The notes below the pieces were generated by a model. That model worked only from the letters and a program-made list of their open reading frames with translations. It ran no database searches and was not told the origin of the DNA. Below are positions 1 to 6,623 of a stretch of DNA of 9,566 nucleotides, piece after piece. A program made the translations under genes and the position numbers. Origin of the DNA: an uncultured Bryobacteraceae bacterium (GTDB lineage: Bacteria; Acidobacteriota; Terriglobia; Bryobacterales; Bryobacteraceae); the NCBI GenBank assembly GCA_937921835.1, contig CAKZVG010000328.1, positions 1 to 9,566 of the forward strand. Direction: 5' to 3'. Each line of letters opens with the position of its first letter. The first letter of the stretch is position 1.

Positions 1-1489
1 CCCGCGCCGCGCCCGATCCCTGGAACAGATCCTGCACGAACAGGACCCCGCCGGGATCCAGGCGCCGGGCCAGCGCATCGAGCAGCCCCTCCACCTCGCA
101 GCGCTGGCAGGAGGAGATGCCCAGCGATACGATCACCGCTCCGTAGCGCCCCCTCGGGATCGCTTCGCCCGCCAACGGATTGCATCGCTCAAACTCCAGC
201 CGCGGCCAGCGGCGCTCCAGCCTGGCGGCCAGCGCCTCCCCGCCCCAACCCGCCAGCAGCACCTTCCCGCTGGCCGGCAGTTCGATCGCGCCTGCCAGCG
301 TCCCCGCGCCCAGGCTGGCCACCGCCTCCGCGCACAGCGTGCAGCCCTCGCCCGCTCCGGACGCCCCCTCTTCACCCGCCAGATAGCGCGCCAACGGCGT
401 CTCCGGGGGGCGCAACTGGCAGGCGAACAACGTGGCCAGCGAGTGCGGCGCCGAGCGCCGCAGATAGAGCGAAGCCAGTTCCAGATTGCGATAGCCCTCC
501 GCCTGCCGCTCCACCAGCCCCAGCGCGCGGCAGGACTCCAGAAACTCGCCCGTCCGCTCCCGCTCGAATCGGTACCGCTCCGCCACCTCGGCCGCCGTCC
601 GCGGCGCCTCCAGATACTCGAACACGTCGAGTTCGAGCGCCAGCGACAGCACCTCCGCCGCCGCGCGGCTGGCCGCCAGCCGGAACAGCGGTCCGGGACC
701 GGGCGCCGGATCGAGATCCGGAGCGTTCAGGCGCCGCCGCCGCAGGTCCCGGTCGGACTGTTCCAGCTTTTCCCGCAGCCGCACCACTTCGCCAATCACC
801 AGCGTCGCCGGCGGCTGGATGCCCGCCTGCTGCATGCGCTCTTCGATGTCGGCCAACGTGCCGGTGACCACCGCCTCCTGTTCCCAGAAAGCGCGCTGGA
901 TCATGGCCGCCGGAGTCTCCGCCGCGCGCCCGTGCTCCATCAGCTTGCGGGCGATCCGTCCGGCGTTGTGAACCCCCATCAGAAACACCAGCGTGTCGAT
1001 CCGGCTGAGCGCGCTCCAGTCCAGCCGGCTCTCGCGCCCCGCTTCGTGGCCGGTAACGAAGGCGACCGCAGAAGCCATGTCCCGGTGCGTGACCGCGATG
1101 CCCGCGCTCGCCGGGGCCGCCAGCGCCGAGGAAACGCCCGGGATCACTTCGAACGGGACCCCCTGGGCGGCCAGAAACTCGGCCTCTTCCCCGCCCCGCC
1201 CGAACAAAAACGGGTCGCCGCCTTTGAGGCGCACCACCAGCTTCCCCTCCCCGGCCTTGGCCAGCAGAAGCTGGTGGATCTCCTCCTGGCGCGAATCGTG
1301 CCGGCCGAGCGGCTTGCCCATGTAGATGCGCTCGCAGGCCGGCGGCGTCAGCGCCAGCACCTCCTCTTGCACCAGCCGGTCGTAGATCACCACCTCGGCG
1401 CGCTCCAGCAGCCGCGCCGCTTTGAGCGTCAATAATTCAGGATGGCCGGGACCGGCGCCGACCAGATACACTTTGCCGCGCGCCGGCAC
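1..1489 (-). CDS. cobA: Uroporphyrinogen-III C-methyltransferase fused to a winged-helix/methyltransferase-like domain (3' end outside window)
   Basis: The visible 496 residues have two parts. Residues 1-245 are a complete SUMT, which uses two SAM to turn uroporphyrinogen III into precorrin-2, the precursor of siroheme and cobalamin. Diagnostic motifs are GAGPGHPELLT (11-21), YDRLV (36-40), RLKGGDPFLFGRGGEE (87-102), GIAVTHRD (130-137) and FLMG (169-172). Asp37, Lys59 and Met171 align with active-site residues described for CysG. After a linker rich in Arg and Pro (247-268), residues 269-345 look like the winged-helix dimerisation domain of O-methyltransferases. Residues 405-496 form a Rossmann-like domain with a degenerate SAM motif (VLLAGWGGEAL) and the typical late strand LDPGGVLFVQD. 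Two CxxC motifs, C383/C386 and C461/C464, lie in this half. The start is GTG at 1489, because an in-frame TGA lies seven codons upstream and no ATG intervenes; GAGG precedes it by 9 nt. The frame is open to the left edge. SUMT is certain; the role of the second domain is unknown. Confidence 0.9.
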   Translation of the reverse strand, partial: MPARGKVYLVGAGPGHPELLTLKAARLLERAEVVIYDRLVQEEVLALTPPACERIYMGKPLGRHDSRQEEIHQLLLAKAGEGKLVVRLKGGDPFLFGRGGEEAEFLAAQGVPFEVIPGVSSALAAPASAGIAVTHRDMASAVAFVTGHEAGRESRLDWSALSRIDTLVFLMGVHNAGRIARKLMEHGRAAETPAAMIQRAFWEQEAVVTGTLADIEERMQQAGIQPPATLVIGEVVRLREKLEQSDRDLRRRRLNAPDLDPAPGPGPLFRLAASRAAAEVLSLALELDVFEYLEAPRTAAEVAERYRFERERTGEFLESCRALGLVERQAEGYRNLELASLYLRRSAPHSLATLFACQLRPPETPLARYLAGEEGASGAGEGCTLCAEAVASLGAGTLAGAIELPASGKVLLAGWGGEALAARLERRWPRLEFERCNPLAGEAIPRGRYGAVIVSLGISSCQRCEVEGLLDALARRLDPGGVLFVQDLFQGSGAAR

Positions 1490-1525
1490 CTCAATGAACC
1501 TCGGATTTCAACTGCATGGGGCTGG

Positions 1526-1547
1526 CCACGATGATATCATGTCGTGG
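1526..1547. promoter_or_regulatory. 22-bp dyad, possible operator in the divergent intergenic region
   Basis: Perfect 6-bp arms CCACGA and TCGTGG (1526-1531 and 1542-1547) flank a 10-bp spacer. The perfect palindrome ATGATATCAT (1531-1540) lies inside, its centre shifted by one base. The site lies 37 bp upstream of the minus-strand SUMT start and about 80 bp upstream of the likely plus-strand -10 box, in an AT-rich patch that is unusual here. It could be the binding site of a dimeric regulator. No family is assigned. Confidence 0.35.
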
Positions 1548-1627
1548 ACAATGGCCCGCTCCGGGGCCTCGCGGAAGCGCCTCCCCCGGCTTGCAGCCGA
1601 GCCTCCGGGTTTGCCAGGGCCGGATTG

Positions 1628-1636
1628 TGGTATAAG
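1628..1636 (+). promoter_or_regulatory. Extended -10 promoter for the TSUP operon
   Basis: TGGTATAAG reads as an extended -10 element (TGN followed by TATAAG, 1631-1636). The best upstream -35-like hexamer, TTGCCA at 1611-1616, is only 14 bp away, so the extended -10 may carry most of the recognition. Transcription would begin near 1643, giving a leader of about 63 nt before the GTG at 1706. This is the only convincing -10 box in the divergent region on the plus strand. Confidence 0.45.
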
Positions 1637-1637
1637 A

Positions 1638-1650
1638 ATCTCCGGGAGAT
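1638..1650. promoter_or_regulatory. 13-bp palindrome over the predicted transcription start
   Basis: ATCTCC-G-GGAGAT is a perfect inverted repeat around one central base. It begins two bases after the -10 box and covers the expected transcription start, the usual place for a repressor operator. Its right half overlaps the lower stem of the leader hairpin, so it could act as DNA or as RNA. Confidence 0.35.
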
Positions 1651-1688
1651 CAAGACGGACTAACGGGTATTTTAGTCCTCTTCCCGGA
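1641..1688 (+). promoter_or_regulatory. Nested hairpin in the 5' leader of the TSUP operon
   Basis: The outer stem TCCGGGA (1641-1647) pairs with TCCCGGA (1682-1688). Inside it, AGA (1653-1655) pairs with TCT (1679-1681), and GGACTAA (1657-1663) pairs with TTAGTCC (1672-1678) around an 8-nt loop. Together these give 17 base pairs, interrupted by a 5-nt bulge (1648-1652) and one unpaired base (1656). The hairpin ends 5 nt before the GGAGG ribosome binding site (1694-1698), so it could influence translation of the first gene or stabilise the leader. No known riboswitch class was recognised. Confidence 0.45.
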
Positions 1689-1705
1689 CTCGTGGAGGTT
1701 TTGCC

Positions 1706-2008
1706 GTGCGCCAAACGTTGCGCTGTGCCATCCGCCTCGGCGGGACGCTGTGCTTGCTGCTCTGGCTCCAGGCGGCCGCCTTCGCCGCCGGTCCGGCGGC
1801 CGAGAAGATCGTGATCGTCGCCGACAGCCGCCGTTTCACCGGCTGGCGGGCCTGGTGGATGAACCTCTACAACGAGAGCCACCTGTGGTTCGCCCTGCTG
1901 ACCATTACCATTATTCCGCTGCTGGGCGTAATTCTCGGCGTGCTGACCGATTTCTTCATGGCGCGCATCGGCATCAACCTCAAGTCCCGCGTTCTCGCCG
2001 AACACTGA
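1706..2008 (+). CDS. Small exported single-span membrane protein, first gene of the TSUP operon
   Basis: This 100-residue protein has a start like a signal peptide: a basic N-terminus, a hydrophobic stretch at about 11-25 and a possible cleavage after AFAA. A short polar segment with Trp and Arg follows (39-56, containing DSRRFTGWRAWW). Then comes one hydrophobic span (about 60-84), a helix-breaking Pro71, and a basic tail INLKSR. The start is GTG 1706, with GGAGG 7 nt upstream. It lies 49 bp before the permease gene and is presumably co-transcribed with it. I believe similar small proteins precede TSUP permeases in sulfate reducers, but this is from memory and was not checked. It is probably a small partner of the permease; no enzymatic motif is visible. 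Confidence 0.8.
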   Translation: MRQTLRCAIRLGGTLCLLLWLQAAAFAAGPAAEKIVIVADSRRFTGWRAWWMNLYNESHLWFALLTITIIPLLGVILGVLTDFFMARIGINLKSRVLAEH

Positions 2009-2057
2009 CGGTTGCGGCCGCGGCGGCAGGTCTTATCCTTGAACAGGAGGCTCGCGA

Positions 2058-3128
2058 ATGGAGTGGCTGTACATCACGATGCCGATCTCCGGGGTCGACA
2101 TCTTCTGGCCCGGACTCATCATACTCGGACTGGGCGTGGGCATGATCGGCGGTTTCTTCGGCATGGGCGGCGGCTGGATGGTGACCCCCGGCTTGAATAT
2201 CCTCGGCTTCCCGATGGCCTTCGCCGTCGGAACCGACATCGCCCACATGGCCGGCAAGTCGCTCATCTCCACCGCTCGCCACGCGCGCTTCGGAAACGTG
2301 GACTACAAGCTGGGCGTCATCATGATCGCCGGCACCGTCACCGGCTTCGAACTCGGCGCCCAGATCATCATGTGGCTGGAGCGCATCGGCAAGGTCGACG
2401 CCTACGTGCGCTACGGCTACCTCGTTCTGCTGACCCTCATCGCCTGGCTGGTCTTTACCGACATCCTCAAGAAGAGGCGCAAGGACCGCGAGGCCCTGGC
2501 CGCCGGACGGCAGGTGGAGGCCTTGTCCACCGGAATCGAGTGGCATAAGACCCTGCACAAGATCAGGATCCCGCCCGTGCTCGACTTTACCCGCGCCGGC
2601 ATCCGCTGCTCCATGTGGCTCCCCGTCTCGGTCAGCTTCCTCACCGGCCTGCTGGCCGGCGTGCTGGGCATCGGCGGCGGACTCATCCGCATGCCCGCCC
2701 TGATCTACCTGGTCGGCTGCCCCACCCACGTGGCGGTCGGCACCGACCTGTTCGAGGTCGCCATCTCCGGCCTCTACGGCGCCGGCTCCTACACCTACAA
2801 GGGCCGCACGGAACTGCTGGCGGCGGTCGTCATGCTCATCGGCGCCTCGGTGGGAGCCCAGATCGGCACCGTCGCGACCAAGTATGTCAAGGGCTACGGC
2901 ATCCGGGTCTTCTTCGGCGTCGCCGTCATCGGCTGCGCCGTGTCGGTCGTCTTCAAGCTGATCGCCGCCGCCTACCCCGCCTGGCGCCTCTTCTTCGACG
3001 TCGCCGCCACGATCCTGGTGCTGGGCCTGGTCGCCGCCCTGTCCCTGTACATCTTCATCCGCTTCCTCAAAGGGGTGCGCGAGGAGTTGGCCGAGAAGCG
3101 CCGGCTGGTCGGCTCGGGCGCCAGGTAG
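2058..3128 (+). CDS. TSUP (TauE/SafE) family sulfur-oxyanion permease
   Basis: This 356-residue polytopic inner-membrane protein shows the internal duplication of the TSUP family. Repeat 1 contains GGFFGMGGG (31-39) and AVGTD (56-60). Repeat 2 contains AGVLGIGGG (200-208) and AVGTDLFE (226-233). A long polar loop at about 137-183, rich in Lys and Arg, separates the halves and is likely cytoplasmic. Family members move sulfite, sulfonates, thiosulfate-like ions or other small anions; the exact substrate cannot be read from sequence. Neighbouring siroheme and dsr-type genes favour sulfite or a related sulfur anion. The ATG at 2058 has AGGAGG (2045-2050) 7 nt upstream. Its TAG stop overlaps the start of the next gene's ribosome binding site and is 11 bp from that gene, which indicates tight co-expression. 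Confidence 0.93.
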   Translation: MEWLYITMPISGVDIFWPGLIILGLGVGMIGGFFGMGGGWMVTPGLNILGFPMAFAVGTDIAHMAGKSLISTARHARFGNVDYKLGVIMIAGTVTGFELGAQIIMWLERIGKVDAYVRYGYLVLLTLIAWLVFTDILKKRRKDREALAAGRQVEALSTGIEWHKTLHKIRIPPVLDFTRAGIRCSMWLPVSVSFLTGLLAGVLGIGGGLIRMPALIYLVGCPTHVAVGTDLFEVAISGLYGAGSYTYKGRTELLAAVVMLIGASVGAQIGTVATKYVKGYGIRVFFGVAVIGCAVSVVFKLIAAAYPAWRLFFDVAATILVLGLVAALSLYIFIRFLKGVREELAEKRRLVGSGAR

Positions 3129-3139
3129 GAGGATCCGCC

Positions 3140-3742
3140 GTGAGAACGCATCGCTTTCCAGTTTGCTCCGTTCTGCTCGCGCTGGCCTGCGTCTTCAGCC
3201 CGGGCTGCGCCGAATTCGGCCAGGTGAACCAGGGACAGGTCGTCGAGTTCGACGCCGCCGCCGGGCGTGTGGTCCTCATCTCCGACTCCAACTACATGGA
3301 TCCGCGCAACCCGCGCTTCGATGTCCTCCCGCCGCTCACCGTCCGCATCCCGGCCGACCCTTCCGAAATGGGCCCCGCCCCGCTTGCCGGCCGCTTGCTC
3401 TCGATCGACGGCGAGACCCGCCAGGCGGTGGTCTATGATCCCGCCGCCGCGGCCTTCCAGACCATCCCCATCGCCCTCATCGAGCAGCTCGACGGCGTGC
3501 CGCCCGCCGATCCGCGCGTCTCCGGGCGCAGCTTTCCCATCATCGACCGGCGCGAAAAAACCATCCAGGTCTACTGGCAAGGCCGCCGCCGGCTGGTGAA
3601 GTTCTCCGTTAGCGAGGAGCATTTCAATCTGCCGGAAGACACCTGGGCCTTCGGCGACGAGGTCCGCTACTACTTCAAGGATCCCGCCCAGGCCTTACGG
3701 ATGATGAACGTGACTCGCACCGACGTCAACGCGGCCAAGTAG
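3140..3742 (+). CDS. Putative lipoprotein, DUF4881-like
   Basis: This 200-residue protein has a basic N-terminus, a hydrophobic core (11-19) and a lipobox-like SPGC ending at Cys23, so it is probably lipid-anchored outside the cytoplasmic membrane. Ser at -3 is weaker than the usual Leu. The mature part is soluble and rich in beta-strand patterns: GQVVEFD, GRVVLISD, LPPLTVRIPADPSEMGP and a later YWQGRRRLVKF. No catalytic motif is visible. Its composition and its place behind a TSUP gene recall the DUF4881 family of Desulfovibrio-like bacteria; that match is from memory. The start is GTG 3140 with AGGAGG 7 nt upstream. An ATG-initiated frame extends much further upstream, but it overlaps the permease and lacks coding character. 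The gap to the next gene is 17 bp. It may be a periplasmic accessory to the permease. Confidence 0.78.
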   Translation: MRTHRFPVCSVLLALACVFSPGCAEFGQVNQGQVVEFDAAAGRVVLISDSNYMDPRNPRFDVLPPLTVRIPADPSEMGPAPLAGRLLSIDGETRQAVVYDPAAAAFQTIPIALIEQLDGVPPADPRVSGRSFPIIDRREKTIQVYWQGRRRLVKFSVSEEHFNLPEDTWAFGDEVRYYFKDPAQALRMMNVTRTDVNAAK

Positions 3743-3759
3743 AATCAAAGTACAAGCCA

Positions 3760-6318
3760 GTGAATTGGAAATGGTGGCGAAGGGCCGCGCGCCCCGGGCC
3801 GGGGCCGCCTGTCGAGGAACGCGTCCGGGCCCGCTACAACAGCTTCCGCGAACTGCTCGCGCTCAACAACGAGAGCCTGGAACTCATGGCGGGCTTACAG
3901 GAGGACCTGCTCTTCGTCCCCCCCAGCCCGGAGATCCTCGGCGGCCGCCTGGCGCTGATCTTCCAGAAAGTCCATGCCGTTGTGGCCGCGCTGGAGGCCC
4001 TCACCGGCATCGCCCGGCCCGAACTGTCCCAGCTCCTTGAATCCGCGCACGGAGAGATTGCCCGGCATGTGGCGGGCCTCGAAACCCGCGCCCACCGCTA
4101 CTCGGCGCGGCTTTCCGACGTCGGGCTGGCCGACGCCGCCGAAGTCGGTGGCAAGGCGGCCGTGCTGGGTGAAATCCAACGCTCCATCGGCCTCCCCATC
4201 CCTGAGGGCTTCGTCCTCACCACCGAAGCCTATCGCGCCTTCTGCGGAATCCCGCTCTGGCGCACCGTCCGCGACCTCACCCTCAACCTCGACCTGGACG
4301 ACCTCGAATCGGTCCGCCGCGTCTCCGCCCACCTTCGCGAGATGGTCATGAACCTTCCCGTGCCGAGGGTGGTCGAGGTGGCCCTCACCGAACGCGCCAA
4401 AACCCTCTACGGCCGCAACCTCGCGGTCCGCTCGAGCGCCGTCGGCGAAGGCGGAGCCAGAACCCACGCCGGCCAGTTCCTCACCCTGCTCAACGTCCAG
4501 CCCGAGCAGCTCGTCGATGCCTACCGCCAGGTGATCGCCGCCCGTTTCAGCGAGCGCGCCCTGGCCTACCGCATTTCCACCGGCATCCCGGAGATCGACA
4601 GCCCGCTGGCGGTGCTGGTGCTCCCCGTCATCCCCGCCTGGTCGGCCGGCATCATGTACACCCGGGATCCCAACGACCCCAAAAGCAAAACCCTCTGGAT
4701 CACTTCCACCCGCGGTCTCGGGCTGGAGATCGCCAGCGGCCGCATGCCCGCCGACCTGTTCGTCGTCTCCCGCCGCCGCCCGTACCCCATCCTCGAAAAA
4801 GACATCGTGCGCAAAGAAGCCGAACTGGTCCTCGAAGCCAAGGGCGGCGTCGCCTTCCGCTCCTTGCAAGCCGGCAGCGTCGACGAACCGAGCCTCCCGC
4901 CACGCCACGCCGCCACCCTCGCCGAGTGGGGGGTTCTGCTCGAGGAGCGCCTGGGAGGTCCGCAGGACGTCGAGTGGGCCCTCGACCTCAATGGGCAGCT
5001 CTGGATTCTGCAAGCCCGCCCGCTGGTGCTCGGCGGCCGCGTCAAGGCCAAGCCCAGAAGCAAAGGCGAGCCCCTGGTCTCCGGCGGCAAAACCATCTAC
5101 CCCGGGCAGGTTTCCGGCAAGGCCTACCTCATCCGCGATGAGGAATCGATCCGCGCCACTCCCAACGGCGCCATCGTGGTGCTCGAACGCCCCTCCCCCG
5201 ACATCGTCGAGGTCTTCCCCCGCATCGCCGGACTGGCCGCCGAAAAGGGCAACGTCGCCGGTCACGCCGCCGCCCTGCTCAGGGAGTTCAAGATCCCCTC
5301 GGTCTTCCTCATGCCCGGCGTCTGTGCCGCCGTCAACAACGGCGATGCCGTCAGCCTGGACGCGGTCGAAAAAAAAATCTTCCCGGGCCTCCTCTGGACC
5401 GGCCGCCGGACCGGAACCGCCTCCCTCGAACGCTTCCGGGAGCGCCCCGCCGACCCCATCAGCCGCCGCCTGCTGTCGCTCAACCTGCTCGATCCCTCGG
5501 CGCAGAATTTCCGCCCCTCCGGCTGCAAGTCCGCCCACGACGTCCTCCGCTACTGCCACGAAACCGCCATCGAAGCCATGTTCGCCGTCGGCGACATCTC
5601 CCTCGACGACGCCGAAGGCGCCAGCCGTGCCCTCGATACCCGCCTGCCGCTCAACATCCTGGTGCTCGATCTCGGCGGCGGCATCGCTCCCGATCCCGCT
5701 CCCACCCGCAAGGTCAAGCCCGAGCAGATCGTCTCCCGCCCCTTCCGCGCCTTGTGGCGCGGCATCACCCATCCCGGCGTCAGTTGGACCCGCGAGATGC
5801 CCGCTAGCTTCGGCGACCTCGCCGCCGTGCTCGCCGAATCCTTCAAACCACAGCACTACCCCGTCCGCGGCCTGGGCGAGAAAAGCTATCTGCTCGTCGC
5901 CGACGAGTACATGAACCTCAACTCCCGCCTGGCCTATCACTTCAGCCTGGTGGACGCCTGCGTCAGCGACGTCCCCGGCAAGAACTACATCTCCTTCCGC
6001 TTCGAAGGCGGCGGCGCCTCGCGCGACCGCCGCAGCCTTCGCGCCTGCTTCGTCGAGGAGTGCCTGGCGGCCTCTGGCTTCAAGGCCGACCGCCGCGGCG
6101 ACCTGGTCAACGCCTGGTTCCGCAAGGCCCCCGCCGAAGAAACCGCCCAGCGGCTGGACATCCTCGGCCGCCTGCTGGCCTCCAGCAGCCAGTTGGACAT
6201 GTACATGGAGAGCCGCCCCGTCATGAAGTGGTTCGTCAAGCAGTTCCTGGCCGGGAACTACTCCTTTCAGATGACCGAGCCGCTTGCGAAACCGGATTCC
6301 TCCCGCTCCGCCCCCTGA
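3760..6318 (+). CDS. PEP-synthase/PPDK-like phosphotransferase with an unrecognised C-terminal domain
   Basis: The 852 residues form four parts. An N-terminal helical region (about 20-115) precedes an ATP-grasp PEP/pyruvate-binding domain (about 118-422) with VGGKAAVLGEI (129-139), VRSSAVGEG (223-231), GIMYTRDP (297-304) and PQDVEWALD (401-409), ending in ILQARP (416-421). Its nucleotide-site residues Arg224, Glu405, Gln418 and Arg420 are present. A swivelling phosphohistidine domain (about 440-540) carries GNVAGHAAALLREFKIPSVF, with His502 as the expected phospho-carrier. Residues 541-852 do not resemble the TIM-barrel that binds PEP or pyruvate; a typical PEP synthase would have its TIM-barrel motifs here. 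ATP-dependent phosphorylation of His502 is therefore likely, but the acceptor is unknown. The start is GTG 3760 with only a weak ribosome binding site, 17 bp after the lipoprotein gene. A run of nine A (5369-5377) lies at the domain border. Confidence 0.88.
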   Translation: MNWKWWRRAARPGPGPPVEERVRARYNSFRELLALNNESLELMAGLQEDLLFVPPSPEILGGRLALIFQKVHAVVAALEALTGIARPELSQLLESAHGEIARHVAGLETRAHRYSARLSDVGLADAAEVGGKAAVLGEIQRSIGLPIPEGFVLTTEAYRAFCGIPLWRTVRDLTLNLDLDDLESVRRVSAHLREMVMNLPVPRVVEVALTERAKTLYGRNLAVRSSAVGEGGARTHAGQFLTLLNVQPEQLVDAYRQVIAARFSERALAYRISTGIPEIDSPLAVLVLPVIPAWSAGIMYTRDPNDPKSKTLWITSTRGLGLEIASGRMPADLFVVSRRRPYPILEKDIVRKEAELVLEAKGGVAFRSLQAGSVDEPSLPPRHAATLAEWGVLLEERLGGPQDVEWALDLNGQLWILQARPLVLGGRVKAKPRSKGEPLVSGGKTIYPGQVSGKAYLIRDEESIRATPNGAIVVLERPSPDIVEVFPRIAGLAAEKGNVAGHAAALLREFKIPSVFLMPGVCAAVNNGDAVSLDAVEKKIFPGLLWTGRRTGTASLERFRERPADPISRRLLSLNLLDPSAQNFRPSGCKSAHDVLRYCHETAIEAMFAVGDISLDDAEGASRALDTRLPLNILVLDLGGGIAPDPAPTRKVKPEQIVSRPFRALWRGITHPGVSWTREMPASFGDLAAVLAESFKPQHYPVRGLGEKSYLLVADEYMNLNSRLAYHFSLVDACVSDVPGKNYISFRFEGGGASRDRRSLRACFVEECLAASGFKADRRGDLVNAWFRKAPAEETAQRLDILGRLLASSSQLDMYMESRPVMKWFVKQFLAGNYSFQMTEPLAKPDSSRSAP

Positions 6319-6339
6319 GCCTCCCCTCCGCGGCCCCGC

Positions 6340-6369
6340 TTGACCCGGCTTCGCGTCCCGCCCTACACT
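6340..6369 (+). promoter_or_regulatory. Sigma-70-type promoter for dsrD-dsrN, probably leaderless
   Basis: TTGACC (6340-6345) and TACACT (6364-6369) are separated by 18 bp. Only six bases (6370-6375) lie between the -10 box and the ATG at 6376, so transcription should start at or within a few bases of that ATG. No Shine-Dalgarno sequence is present there. The boxes follow the stop codon of the preceding gene by 21 bp, which allows dsrD and dsrN to be expressed separately from the TSUP operon. Confidence 0.6.
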
Positions 6370-6375
6370 CCTGAC

Positions 6376-6618
6376 ATGAGCGAAATTTCCATCGAAGCCT
6401 TGGCCGACGACATGTACAACCTGGTCGCCGAGTACGCCGGCAAGAAAAACCTGAAACCCGGCGACCTCACCAAGGCCATGATCGAAAAGCACGGCCCTGC
6501 CTGCACCAAGGACGCCTGCAAACAGGCCATCCGCATCCTGGTGGAAAGCGGCCGTTGCGTCTACAGCTATCTGGGCGGCTCCTATATCCAGTTGCCTCCG
6601 AAAGAGGGGACCGTCTAG
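6376..6618 (+). CDS. dsrD: DsrD-like small winged-helix protein
   Basis: This 80-residue soluble protein has helices at about 6-20 and 28-39. A helix at 44-57 (KDACKQAIRILVESG) is followed by a two-stranded wing, CVYSYLGGSYIQL (61-73). The order and the pattern of a helix ending in LV, then an aromatic-rich wing, fit DsrD of sulfate reducers, which is about 78 residues long. DsrD is reported as an activator of dissimilatory sulfite reductase DsrAB. The CobB/DsrN-type gene starts 5 bp after its stop, and dsrD followed by dsrN is the usual order in dsrABDN clusters, which strengthens the call. The ATG at 6376 is preferred over an in-frame upstream start at 6340 because the promoter boxes would lie inside that longer frame. 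Sequence similarity to DsrD is weak, so another winged-helix family remains possible. Confidence 0.65.
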   Translation: MSEISIEALADDMYNLVAEYAGKKNLKPGDLTKAMIEKHGPACTKDACKQAIRILVESGRCVYSYLGGSYIQLPPKEGTV

Positions 6619-6623
6619 AGCCA

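Noticed and set aside
443..1435. A 330-codon open frame on the plus strand over the SUMT fusion
   Set aside because: It is rich in Arg, Gln and His without recognisable motifs, and is antisense to a clear SUMT coding frame.
1491..1517. An 8-codon minus-strand mini-ORF (MQLKSEVH) ending one base before the SUMT GTG
   Set aside because: It has no ribosome binding site and could arise by chance; a coupled leader peptide cannot be supported from this alone.
1980..2729. A 249-codon minus-strand frame opposite the TSUP permease
   Set aside because: Its composition is an antisense artefact of the GC-rich permease gene; it has no ribosome binding site or family motif.
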